23,610 bases of DNA, from positions 1 through 23,610 of the forward strand of contig DATJXG010000383.1 in the NCBI GenBank assembly GCA_035500455.1, read 5' to 3'. This document shows positions 1-8,611 of this stretch, one piece after another. Under the pieces are notes generated by a model. It had not been told where the DNA came from, searched no databases, and saw only the letters and a list, made by a program, of their open reading frames with translations. The first letter of the stretch is position 1; each line of letters opens with the position of its first letter. The translations under genes were made by a program, and so were the position numbers. This DNA is from DATJXG01 sp035500455 (GTDB taxonomy: Bacteria; Acidobacteriota; Terriglobia; Terriglobales; Acidobacteriaceae).

Positions 1-2
1 GC

Positions 3-794
3 GATCTGTCGCCGGGTACGGCCGCGCGGCACTTCAACGTCATGCACCACATGATGGAGAAGGCCTCGACGATCTGGTCAACGGAAACTGGCATCGACCG
101 CAATCCGGCTGATCTGGTCGAGGTCAAGCGACTCGACGATGCGCGGGACCGTTACCTTTCGGAAGATGAACTCCGAAGGCTCAAGATCGCGCTCGACGAG
201 AAGATGTACTGGAAGGGCGCGAAAACCATCAACAAGACGTTCAACCGTCTCAGGCTCCTTGTGCTCATTGCCATCACGACCGGCATGCGCGCCTCGGAGA
301 TTTTTGCGCTGAGATGGTCCGACGTTCACTACAACGAAGGGCTCATAGCGGTGCGGGCGAAGCTGAAGGGCGGCAAGATGCGTTACGTCCCGATGCTGCC
401 CGAACTCGCGGTCGAGCTTCGGCGTTATCCCGCCGCGGCCAATACGGATCGTATTTTCCCGCCGAAAGAGGATGCGAAAAGCGGGCGTCAGCGCGTGGAA
501 GGAAGTTTCGAGGACCTGCTCGAACGGGCGGGCATCGAGGATTTCCGATTTCATGACATGCGCCACACCTTCGCGTCCTGGTACATGATGAACGGCGGCG
601 ATCTCTATGAGTTGGCCAAAATTCTCGGGCACAGCAACATCAAGATGACCGAGCGCTACGCGAAGCTGGCGCGCAAGCACATCGCGCGCACGGGTTCCAC
701 GGCGCGTGAGATGTGGAAACTGATGGAGCAACCGAGGCTGATTTTGCCCGTGACCTGCGACACGGCGAACGTCCTGATGGATGTTCGCGTATAG
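3..794 (+). CDS. Tyrosine recombinase / phage-type integrase, 5' end outside window
   Basis: This is a site-specific recombinase of the tyrosine (phage integrase) family, cutting and joining DNA through a 3'-phosphotyrosine. The frame is open from base 3 without a stop, so the gene continues off the left edge; the ATG at 42 lies inside the core-binding domain and is probably not the start. Numbering from that ATG, the catalytic set is visible: Arg83 (TGMRASEI), Lys112 (GGKMRYVPM), His171 and Arg174 (HDMRHTF), His197 (LGHSNIKMTERY) and nucleophile Tyr206. The C-terminal tail after the tyrosine is about 44 residues. The gene ends 52 bp from the 3' end of tRNA-Phe, the usual arrangement of an integrase beside its attachment site. 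It probably mobilises an island lying to the left; that island is not visible here. Confidence 0.92.
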   Translation, partial: DLSPGTAARHFNVMHHMMEKASTIWSTETGIDRNPADLVEVKRLDDARDRYLSEDELRRLKIALDEKMYWKGAKTINKTFNRLRLLVLIAITTGMRASEIFALRWSDVHYNEGLIAVRAKLKGGKMRYVPMLPELAVELRRYPAAANTDRIFPPKEDAKSGRQRVEGSFEDLLERAGIEDFRFHDMRHTFASWYMMNGGDLYELAKILGHSNIKMTERYAKLARKHIARTGSTAREMWKLMEQPRLILPVTCDTANVLMDVRV

Positions 795-870
795 TTCGCG
801 TGACTGAAACCGTACGTTTCTGGCAATCGCTAAGTTGTTTGAAATGTGGTGGCCAGGGACGGAGTTGAAC
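795..870. other. Putative attachment-site region at the tRNA-Phe 3' end
   Basis: Integrases of this family commonly recombine into the 3' end of tRNA genes and leave the tRNA intact. Here the tRNA 3' end points toward the integrase, and the two are separated by about 50 bp with no other gene. The core would be expected within the tRNA 3' half (from 847 upward). The partner direct repeat would lie to the left of the window, so the exact core cannot be defined from this sequence. Confidence 0.4.
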
Positions 871-922
871 CGCCGACGCCAGCCTTTTCAGGGCTGCGCT
901 CTACCACCTGAGCTACCTGGCC
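847..922 (-). tRNA. tRNA-Phe (GAA), CCA encoded
   Basis: On the minus strand a complete cloverleaf can be read. The 7-bp acceptor stem is GGCCAGG/CCTGGCC with discriminator A (850) and an encoded CCA (849-847). The D-arm contains AGCTC..GAGC, and the anticodon stem CAGCC/GGCTG encloses loop CTGAAAA with anticodon GAA. The T-arm contains GGTTCAACTCC. The anticodon reads Phe codons UUC and UUU. A promoter-like TTGAGC-N17-TATAAT lies about 110 bp upstream. Confidence 0.95.
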
Positions 923-1033
923 ACTTTGGTTGTCCACAGTTTGGCTGCTGGCGGCTTGCGTGTCGTGTGGAACGGGCGGAGTTTGCCGGCAAACGCGTGC
1001 AGTCAGATGCTGGGGACGTGTGGAACAGCCACG

Positions 1034-1062
1034 ATTATAGCAACGCCGCGCGGTTCGCTCAA
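1034..1062 (-). promoter_or_regulatory. Candidate sigma-70 promoter for tRNA-Phe
   Basis: On the minus strand TTGAGC (1062-1057) is followed after exactly 17 bp by a perfect TATAAT (1039-1034). Initiation near 1027 would give a leader of about 105 nt before the tRNA 5' end. The rest of 923-1435 shows no convincing gene. Confidence 0.55.
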
Positions 1063-1422
1063 TGGTTGGAGGGTCGGTGAACGCTTTCGGCTGTGGTTCT
1101 GCTTCAGCGATTAAGCCGACGACTGTGATTGGCGGTCGCTGACGGATTAACCAACTTAAGGGCCGGGCAGGTTGCGGAAAGCTTGGTGGAACGTGCTGGA
1201 TTTGGAACGGGCGTCTGGCAGCCGGGTACGGAATCCGGACCCGTTTCAACGGTAACGCAGCCCACCTTCCAGCAAAGTCGGACCTGTTTGGCAAATGCTT
1301 CCGGCGGCACGGCCCAAGAAAAGCATTTTCTGCGAAGCGACCTGACCGCAGCGGCTAAAGTCAGAGCGTGGCTCCTCGGTGCCGGTGAGCGCTATCGCCG
1401 ATTTTGACCGCTACGCCGCGGC

Positions 1423-1428
1423 TACAAT
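1423..1428 (+). promoter_or_regulatory. -10 box of the 1436 gene, probable leaderless start
   Basis: TACAAT ends only 7 nt before the ATG at 1436. Transcription would therefore begin at or next to the start codon, and no Shine-Dalgarno sequence is present. No good -35 is seen. Confidence 0.4.
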
Positions 1429-1435
1429 CGGGATC

Positions 1436-1705
1436 ATGGCATTGTTCACTGTCTTCCTAGAGTTCGATGGTGGCACTTACATTTCTCAATTCCGAGCCAA
1501 CTCCGCGCACAAGGCAACCGTGAAACATGCTGCCCATTTGATCGATAACAAGGAAATGGGCACACTCGAGAAACGCAGACGCCTTGCCGATCGTTTGTCG
1601 GTGGAGAAGCCCATCGCGATTGAGGGGCTTCGCAACGTTTGGTGCTCTTCTGCCTCAGTTGAAGAGAAGTTTGCACTGGTGAACATTGTGGCGACTGCTA
1701 GATAG
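1436..1705 (+). CDS. Small protein of unknown function, 89 aa
   Basis: I do not recognise a family. The product begins MALFTVFLEFDGGTYISQ, which reads like a beta-strand pair, followed by a helical middle (about residues 25-60, with a KRRRLADRL stretch) and a short hydrophobic end. There is no signal peptide or membrane segment, so it is probably cytosolic. The frame is open further upstream to 1379, but the ATG at 1436 follows a TACAAT box by 7 nt and is the better start. The gene converges on hutI with a 10-bp gap. The function cannot be inferred from the context. Confidence 0.55.
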   Translation: MALFTVFLEFDGGTYISQFRANSAHKATVKHAAHLIDNKEMGTLEKRRRLADRLSVEKPIAIEGLRNVWCSSASVEEKFALVNIVATAR

Positions 1706-1715
1706 ATTCGGCGCA

Positions 1716-3035
1716 TCACCGCAGTTCTGGATCACGATTGGTGAAACATTTGCCATTGCGCCAGCAGACTCCGTTGGCGACCGTCATCTCGCAGTGGTTG
1801 GCGGCGAACCAGTACGCGATCTCGCGGCAGTCCTTTACTGCGAAGATCGCCAGATCGGCATCTTTCCCCGGCTCGATGGAGCCCTTGCACGCTGCTAATC
1901 GCAGCGCCCAGGCGCCGTTGATGGTTGCGGCCGCGATTGCCTCGGCGGGGGACATTTTCATGTGCGTGCAGGCCAGAGAGAGCGCGAACGGCATGCTTGC
2001 GGTGGGGGAGCTGCCGGGATTGTAGTCGGTGGCCAGCGCCACGGGCACGCCGCAGTCGATGAGCTTGCGGGCCGGCGGATATGCATCGAGTCCCAGGAAA
2101 TAGTTCGCGCCCGGCACCAGAGTTGCGACCGTCTCGCTATCGCTGCGCGCCAACCGCCGGATGTCATCGTCGTTGACGTGGTCCATGTGATCCAATGAGG
2201 CCGGATTAAAGCGCAGCAACGGCGCGAGTTGCGTTTCGCTCAGCTGGCCAACATGCGCGCGGACGCTCAGGCCGTGTTTTGCCGCAGCCTCAAAGATTTT
2301 CTCTGTCTGCGCCAGGCTGAATGCTCCGCGGTCGCAGAAGACGTCCACGAACTGTGCCAGCTTGCGGCGGGCTGCCTCGGGGATCATTTGTTTGCATACC
2401 AGTTCGACGTATTTCTCGGGAGCTTCGTGGAATTCCCTGGGCACCACGTGGGCCCCGAGCAGCGTCGCAACCACTGTGCCTGGCCAGAGCGAGGCGGCGT
2501 TGTGAATCGCTCCCAGCGATTTCAGTTCTGATTCGAGCGTGAGGCCGTAGCCGGATTTGGCTTCGACTGTGGTTGTGCCGTAGCAGGCAATCTCTTGCAG
2601 GGCTAGGAGAATTTTTTTCGCAAGTTGGCTCCTGGCAGCTTTGCGGACCCCTTCCACGCTGGAGCGGATTCCACCGCCGGCTTCGGCGATCTCTTCGTAG
2701 GCGGCGCCGGTGATGCGCTTCTCGAAATCCAGCAGGCGCGGCGACATGAACGCCGGGTGAGTGTGGGAGTCCACGAATCCCGGCAGGACGACTTTGCCGG
2801 CGCAATCGATCTCGATGAGCTTTTTGCGATTCTTCCTGATCCAGGGATCGCGCAGAGCATCTTTCGTCTTGCCGGCGGAGACGATCTTTCCCCCCACGCA
2901 GAGCACAGCGGCGTCTTCGATGATGCCCAGTTCTTTGAGTTCCATACCGCGGCGCGGGCCGGAGCGCGTAGAAGCAGAACGCAGCGTAAGCAACTGGCCG
3001 ATGTTCGTCAGCAAGAGCGGAGAAGAGGTCTTCAG
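1716..3035 (-). CDS. hutI: Imidazolonepropionase (histidine degradation)
   Basis: HutI hydrolyses 4-imidazolone-5-propanoate to N-formimino-L-glutamate, the third step of histidine catabolism, in the cytosol. It is a metal-dependent amidohydrolase. Visible features are the metal-binding HxH in FVDSHTHPAF, EAKSGYGLTLESELKSL, the metal His in RAHVGQ, and the catalytic Asp in ATDYNPGSSPTASM. The C-terminal GSIEPGKDADLAIF segment is typical of the family. The open frame runs up to 3263 and would overlap the upstream DinB-like gene, but its first ~76 residues do not look like HutI. Family similarity starts around LLLTNIGQLLTLR. No ATG or GTG lies there; I place the 5' end at a CTG (3035), giving 439 aa, close to the family's ~410. 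A TTG a few codons later is equally possible, and the ATG at 2945 would remove the first strand. hutU is 2.7 kb upstream on the same strand. Confidence 0.9.
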   Translation of the reverse strand: MKTSSPLLLTNIGQLLTLRSASTRSGPRRGMELKELGIIEDAAVLCVGGKIVSAGKTKDALRDPWIRKNRKKLIEIDCAGKVVLPGFVDSHTHPAFMSPRLLDFEKRITGAAYEEIAEAGGGIRSSVEGVRKAARSQLAKKILLALQEIACYGTTTVEAKSGYGLTLESELKSLGAIHNAASLWPGTVVATLLGAHVVPREFHEAPEKYVELVCKQMIPEAARRKLAQFVDVFCDRGAFSLAQTEKIFEAAAKHGLSVRAHVGQLSETQLAPLLRFNPASLDHMDHVNDDDIRRLARSDSETVATLVPGANYFLGLDAYPPARKLIDCGVPVALATDYNPGSSPTASMPFALSLACTHMKMSPAEAIAAATINGAWALRLAACKGSIEPGKDADLAIFAVKDCREIAYWFAANHCEMTVANGVCWRNGKCFTNRDPELR

Positions 3036-3156
3036 ACGCGGCTCATCGCGCGCAGATAAGGACCGGCCGGCGCTCGCTGATGCCTGGATGCCGGTACGCT
3101 CTCCGGATTTGCGAAGTGAACTCAACAGGAGATTGCCGAGAACGTGCTTGCCTGCT

Positions 3157-3642
3157 TCAAGCCGATGGCCGCTCGTCGGCCGACGGCCCGTAGATTGCCG
3201 GCACCTTTCCGCCCATCGGTCGAATGTAGGCGGAGAGCTGGCCGCGATGGTGAATTGCGTCAAAATGAATCATCCATAGAAATTGGCTGATCGGCTGCTC
3301 GGAAACCTTCTGCCCGTTGTAGAAGAAGGAGGCGTTGCTATCCCACGCAGAATCGTCGATCGCCGAAACTCTCTCCGTCAACTCGTTGGAGTACTTTTCG
3401 AACAGCGCGATCATTTCGTCCAGAGGAGGCGCGGGGATACTCTTCCACTCCGCCCTCTTCTCCACGACGGCGTCGATGGCAGACTTGAGTTCGTTGGTCA
3501 GCGTCCACACCAGTTGCTCAGCCGAGGGCGAGCGGTCGTGCGGCTTGTAGTTGAGCTTGTCTGCGGGAAGGGCCTTGAGCACTTTGAGGAAGACCGGCCG
3601 CTCGGTTTGGCGGCATTGCACATAGAATTCGCGGTTCGACAT
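3157..3642 (-). CDS. DinB-like four-helix-bundle protein
   Basis: This 161-aa protein belongs to the DinB/YfiT-like superfamily, putative metal-dependent hydrolases or thiol transferases with a four-helix bundle. The diagnostic C-terminal stretch is present: HFDAIHHRGQLSAYIRPMGG followed by VPAIYGPSADE. The HxxxH of the third helix gives two metal ligands. The usual first-helix histidine is not obvious (VWTLTNE where a His is expected), so metal binding may be altered. The ATG at 3642 has AGGAAAA upstream. The minus-strand TACAAT at 3684-3679 is a possible -10. It lies between hutI and a helicase gene with no evident functional link. The substrate is unknown. Confidence 0.85.
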   Translation of the reverse strand: MSNREFYVQCRQTERPVFLKVLKALPADKLNYKPHDRSPSAEQLVWTLTNELKSAIDAVVEKRAEWKSIPAPPLDEMIALFEKYSNELTERVSAIDDSAWDSNASFFYNGQKVSEQPISQFLWMIHFDAIHHRGQLSAYIRPMGGKVPAIYGPSADERPSA

Positions 3643-3970
3643 GAGTTTTCCTATGGTTGATCATTGTTGATCGTTGCCATTGTAGATGATGCCAACGCAT
3701 CCTACTAACGCCGGTCTCTGCGCTCTGCACGAGGGTGGTTATCTGCATGGTCCGGCCGAGATGACAGTTCTGTCGAGTTTGCAAGAAATAGCCACGGGAA
3801 TCCGGGGTTTGACGAATCCGCGTGTGGGGCAATTTGGGAGTGGGGGGTACGCAAAAAGATCCCTTTGGGGTGATGTGTATCCAGGCCGGGAAGCGCGATC
3901 CTGTCTATATTGAGGAAAGCGATGCCCGTTCACCTTGGACGGGCACCTTGGACTTGGAATGAATTAAGGG
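3643..3970. other. Intergenic region between the helicase 3' end and the DinB-like gene
   Basis: No convincing gene is seen here. The DinB-proximal end holds a candidate -10 (minus strand TACAAT, 3684-3679) and a tandem TTGATC (about 3658-3672) in the presumed leader. The helicase-proximal end holds a hairpin: GCCCGT at 3924-3929 and ACGGGC at 3939-3944, with a 9-nt loop. It is interleaved with the direct repeat CACCTTGGAC (3930-3939 and 3944-3953). The hairpin could end helicase transcription, but no T-run follows. Confidence 0.35.
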
Positions 3971-5164
3971 TTATACAAAAACTTCACCCGGCAATGCGGT
4001 CAATGTGCGCGAAGCAAGCGTGTTTTGCACATGGAGCTTGGGCTGCTCCATTCCGGACGCCATTTGCTTTCGTTCAATGCGCAACTTGAGAGCGCGTTCG
4101 ATCTGCCGTAATTCCAGTGCTTCGGCGCCTGCAGCCAGAGTGGTAGCACGTCCTTGCGATCCAGCCCGCCCGGTGCGACCGACGCGATGGATGAAGTCCT
4201 CGGCAATCTTCGGCACGTCGTAATTGATGACGTGTGCGACATCGTCCACGTGCAACCCGCGCGAAGCGATGTCCGTGGCCACGAGAACCTGAAACTGACC
4301 ATCCTGAAATCCGCTGAGAGCTTGGTTGCGCTGCGACTGCGAACGGTCTCCGTGAATCATCGCAGCATTGAAGCCATCGCGCCCCAGTGATTTTGCAATC
4401 CGTTCCGCGCCGCGCTTGGTGCGAGCAAATACCAGTGTTTGCCCAGTCTCCGCGTAAAGCAGTTGCCGTAGCGCATCCATCTTTCCCTCGGGGCGAACTT
4501 CATACGCTGTCAGCTTCACACTCTCCGCCGGTTTGAGCGTTGATCCGAGCGCCACCCGTACTGGATTGCGCATATATTCATGCACCAGGTTGGCAACGGA
4601 CTGCTCCATCGTGGCGGAGAAGCACAACGTCTGGCGCTGTTGGGGCAACATGGCCACAATGCGCCGGATGGCGGGAAGAAATCCCATGTCCAGCATGCGA
4701 TCCGCTTCGTCCAGCACCAGCATTTTGATCTGGCGTAAATCTGCCAGCTTGCGGCCGATAAAATCCTGTAAGCGCCCGGGAGTGGCAATGATCAGGCCGC
4801 AACCGACGCGCAGGCTTTGGAGTTGCATCTTCTCCGACACACCACCAATCACCAGCGCCGCTTTCGGCAGGTTTTTGCTGCGAAGCTGTTCATACTGCTC
4901 GTGGACCTGCATCGCCAACTCGCGCGTCGGCAATAAGACCAACGCGTTGGCTTGCCTGGAATTTTCATGCCGTAGCATCTCAAGCACTGGCAGCAGGAAT
5001 GCCAGAGTTTTCCCAGTCCCAGTCTGCGCGGTTCCGATTACGTCTTTGCCTTCGAGGGCGGGAGGAATGGCCCGCTCCTGGATTGGGGTTAAAGTTTTGA
5101 ATTGAGCCGCCGCCAGTTTCTGCTGCAATGCAGCCGACAACGGCAGTTCTGCAAATGTAGTCAT
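3971..5164 (-). CDS. DEAD-box ATP-dependent RNA helicase (RhlE-like)
   Basis: This 397-aa protein unwinds short RNA duplexes using ATP. It carries the full motif set in order: Q-motif region (TPIQERAIPP), Walker A AQTGTGKT, PTRELA (Ia), TPGRLQDFI (Ib), DEAD in VLDEADRMLDMGF, SAT in CFSATM, motif IV VFARTKRGAERIAKSL, HGDRSQSQRNQAL, motif V ATDIASRGLHV and motif VI HRVGRTGRAG. It ends shortly after the helicase core without a long basic or RNA-binding tail, closest to short RhlE types. The ATG at 5164 lacks a clear Shine-Dalgarno sequence. Its likely promoter near 5357 would leave a leader of about 180 nt, and long leaders are common in cold-regulated helicase genes. The cellular substrate (ribosome assembly or RNA decay) cannot be read from the sequence. 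Confidence 0.95.
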   Translation of the reverse strand: MTTFAELPLSAALQQKLAAAQFKTLTPIQERAIPPALEGKDVIGTAQTGTGKTLAFLLPVLEMLRHENSRQANALVLLPTRELAMQVHEQYEQLRSKNLPKAALVIGGVSEKMQLQSLRVGCGLIIATPGRLQDFIGRKLADLRQIKMLVLDEADRMLDMGFLPAIRRIVAMLPQQRQTLCFSATMEQSVANLVHEYMRNPVRVALGSTLKPAESVKLTAYEVRPEGKMDALRQLLYAETGQTLVFARTKRGAERIAKSLGRDGFNAAMIHGDRSQSQRNQALSGFQDGQFQVLVATDIASRGLHVDDVAHVINYDVPKIAEDFIHRVGRTGRAGSQGRATTLAAGAEALELRQIERALKLRIERKQMASGMEQPKLHVQNTLASRTLTALPGEVFV

Positions 5165-5351
5165 TCGAGGTTATTTCTTTCTGGAGGGCCTGTTGTCACA
5201 CAACTCGGACACATGTCGGAGTTTCCACGCCGCTCAACTGCAATTTGGATTAAACGCTGAATCAACCGGCGGGCAGGAAAGGCGGAGATGAAGCTGGTCC
5301 AACTGAAGAACCACCGCGAAAACAAGCAAACCGTACAAAAGCGTCAAACAT

Positions 5352-5360
5352 AGTATAGCA
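5352..5360 (-). promoter_or_regulatory. Candidate extended -10 promoter for the helicase gene
   Basis: The minus strand reads TGCTATACT (5360-5352), an extended -10 (TGn plus TATACT, 5 of 6 matches). No good -35 is visible, as is usual for extended -10 promoters. Initiation near 5345 would give a helicase leader of about 180 nt. Confidence 0.4.
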
Positions 5361-5442
5361 GGTAGTGAGAATTGAGGTGATGACCACGCGAGTACAAAGG
5401 TCACTCGACTTCAATATCGTCCAATGGGGCGGACCGGCGCGT

Positions 5443-5616
5443 TCATGTGCAACTGCGGAAGATGCAGGTCCCTCGCATGTTGATTGACCGCCGCAGCAGC
5501 TTGCGTACGCCGATGCCTTTAGTGTGATCGATTTCAAGTGTCTGAACGGTGAAGTCACACATCGTGCATTTGAACGCGAAATCACCGTTTAAGGGCTTGG
5601 TGGTGTAATAGTGCAC
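5443..5616 (-). CDS. Possible small HNH-like or zinc-binding ORF, 57 aa
   Basis: The helicase-hutU gap contains a short frame with coding character. It starts at GTG 5616 (open further upstream to about 5680) and ends at TGA 5443. The product contains FKCTMCDF, then LEIDH, and near the end TCIFRSC. The order CxxC, acidic-Asp-His, late Cys pair resembles the zinc-binding HNH endonuclease fold, but it is much shorter than a typical HNH enzyme, so it may be a remnant or a small zinc protein. The Shine-Dalgarno is weak (AAAGG, distant). Roughly two thirds of the third codon positions are G or C, compatible with coding. I do not assign a function. Confidence 0.3.
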   Translation of the reverse strand: MHYYTTKPLNGDFAFKCTMCDFTVQTLEIDHTKGIGVRKLLRRSINMRGTCIFRSCT

Positions 5617-5706
5617 AATTGATTGCAGCCTTTCGTGCCAGATTCGTCGTAAAGCGGAACGTGTTGGCCCTTGGGGCGTTATCGCACGGGCTTTGGGATC
5701 AGGGTA

Positions 5707-7392
<1,686 letters not shown>

Positions 7393-7399
7393 GAGTAGG

Positions 7400-7429
7400 A
7401 TGTTAGTGCTTTGGCAGGGAAGGGAGCAA
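7400..7429 (-). promoter_or_regulatory. Candidate hutU promoter
   Basis: On the minus strand TTGCTC (7429-7424), an 18-bp spacer and TAACAT (7405-7400) lie 7 nt before the hutU ATG. No Shine-Dalgarno sequence is present, so a leaderless transcript is the simplest reading. Confidence 0.35.
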
Positions 7430-7455
7430 CCTGGGGATCGTGTACGGGAATTTGT

Positions 7456-7525
7456 AATCGGGTAATTTTGTAATTTAAAAGCTGAGGTTTCCACTGCGGT
7501 TTTTAAATTACAAAATTACCCGATT
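7456..7525. repeat. 25-bp perfect inverted repeat (AT-rich)
   Basis: The arms at 7456-7480 and 7501-7525 are exact reverse complements, with a 20-nt loop. A second, partial copy of the same unit (AATTACAAAAT) follows at 7530-7540 and touches the pseudopilin stop codon. The arms are strikingly AT-rich against GC-rich surroundings. The element lies between the pseudopilin operon end and the hutU promoter. It may be a palindromic interspersed repeat that doubles as a terminator or mRNA stabiliser. Confidence 0.85.
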
Positions 7526-7539
7526 GCCAAATTACAAAA

Positions 7540-7947
7540 TCACCAGGTGTTGTAGGCGGTGCCGTCGCTGGAGACCGCTTCGGAGCCACTGTGTACGTCG
7601 TCAATTCCGCCCTGCTGCTCGTTGGGATCGGTCAGCGTGTCTTCTTCCTGGCTTACCACCCAGGTGTCGCGGCTGCCGGTCATGGGATCGATGGGAATCT
7701 GCTTCAGGTAGTTGGCCTGCACCAGGTCGTCCAGAGACTGCGGTGCCTTCTGTTTGTCGAGGGTGTACTGCGAGATGACCGATCGCAGGGTGAATAGATT
7801 CTGGCGCAGAACCGACTCGCGGGCGTGGATGACCGACTGCTGGTAGGCGGGGATCGCGACCGAAATCAAAATCAGAATGATGCTGATGACGATCATCAGC
7901 TCAATCAGGGTGAATCCCAGGGACCGCTTGTTGCCGCGTGGCGCCAT
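7540..7947 (-). CDS. GspG-like type II secretion / type IV pseudopilin, second of pair
   Basis: This is a 135-aa prepilin-type protein, expected to be cleaved by a prepilin peptidase and assembled in the inner membrane into a short pseudopilus. The class III leader is basic and ends in G, followed by FTLIELMIVISIILILISVA: cleavage after Gly11, with Glu at mature position 5 and one hydrophobic helix. The soluble part contains the GspG-like phrase YLKQIPIDPMTGSRDTW. The tail (DGTAYNTW) parallels that of the upstream pilin (DDTKYRDW), so the two are probably tandem duplicates. Its ATG directly abuts the TAA of the upstream gene with zero spacing, indicating coupled translation. Confidence 0.92.
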   Translation of the reverse strand: MAPRGNKRSLGFTLIELMIVISIILILISVAIPAYQQSVIHARESVLRQNLFTLRSVISQYTLDKQKAPQSLDDLVQANYLKQIPIDPMTGSRDTWVVSQEEDTLTDPNEQQGGIDDVHSGSEAVSSDGTAYNTW

Positions 7948-8427
7948 TTACCAATCCCTATACTTCGTGTCGTCGAGCGCCGTGCCTTGCGACTTGGTGT
8001 ACACGTCGAAGACGTTGTCTCCGCCCCAGGAATCCGAATCCGGATCGTCCTGCATGGAGTGCAGTCCCCAATCCTTGGTTCCGGTCATGGGATCCACGGG
8101 AATGCGGCGCAGGAAGCGCAGCTTCTTGCCGTTCACATCCACGCCATCCACCAGGGTCTGCAGGTCGGGCGGATAGCCCTCGGAGCCCAGCTTGATCTGG
8201 AACATGCCCTTGTCGGCAGCGTCCTTGTAGCGGTCGATGGCGTCGCGCATTTCCCACAGATCGCGGCGGAGGTCTCTTTCCTTTTCCCGCTTTACTACGA
8301 CCCGGGCCATGGGTAGAACCAGCGTGCTCAGGATGAGCAGGATGGTGGTGGCTACGATTAATTCAATCAGCGTAAAGCCGCGTACTGCTTTGCGTTGCAA
8401 TCTGGCCTGAGATTTCAATGCTGTCAT
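7948..8427 (-). CDS. GspG-like type II secretion / type IV pseudopilin, first of pair
   Basis: This is a 159-aa prepilin-type protein. The ATG at 8427 gives a short leader MTALKSQARLQRKAVRG, with cleavage before FTLIELIVATTILLILSTLV; the longer frame up to 8550 would add a leader too long for the class. The mature part has Glu5, one transmembrane helix, a charged helical stretch (KREKERDLRRDLWEMRDAIDRY) and the GspG-type segment RRIPVDPMTGTKDWG followed by Asp-rich residues (DDPDSDSWGGDN), a possible Ca2+ site. It lies 184 bp downstream of the secretin stop and is followed without a gap by the second pilin. With the secretin it probably serves a type II secretion or type IV pilus machine. Confidence 0.93.
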   Translation of the reverse strand: MTALKSQARLQRKAVRGFTLIELIVATTILLILSTLVLPMARVVVKREKERDLRRDLWEMRDAIDRYKDAADKGMFQIKLGSEGYPPDLQTLVDGVDVNGKKLRFLRRIPVDPMTGTKDWGLHSMQDDPDSDSWGGDNVFDVYTKSQGTALDDTKYRDW

Positions 8428-8611
8428 ATCGGCAACTTCGATAGGGAACCGATCGCTGATGATTCCTGCATCCTTGCCCTCACTTCGATCCAGGGGGTTG
8501 GACACCGGAAGCGAGGACGCAGCCCGTAATCCCTCTTGCAGTCGTACCAAATTAGTGTACCGCTTATGGCCTCAAAAGGCCTTCATTCCTGCCCTTTCCG
8601 GATGCTGGCGC

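Noticed and set aside
830..1294. Minus-strand 154-aa open frame
   Set aside because: Its 3' part is a translation of the tRNA-Phe gene (the VERSPEKAGVGGSTPS-type artefact), and the rest shows no family resemblance.
3686..3913. 75-aa plus-strand open frame between the helicase and DinB-like genes
   Set aside because: There is no family resemblance or ribosome-binding site, and it overlaps the presumed DinB promoter region.
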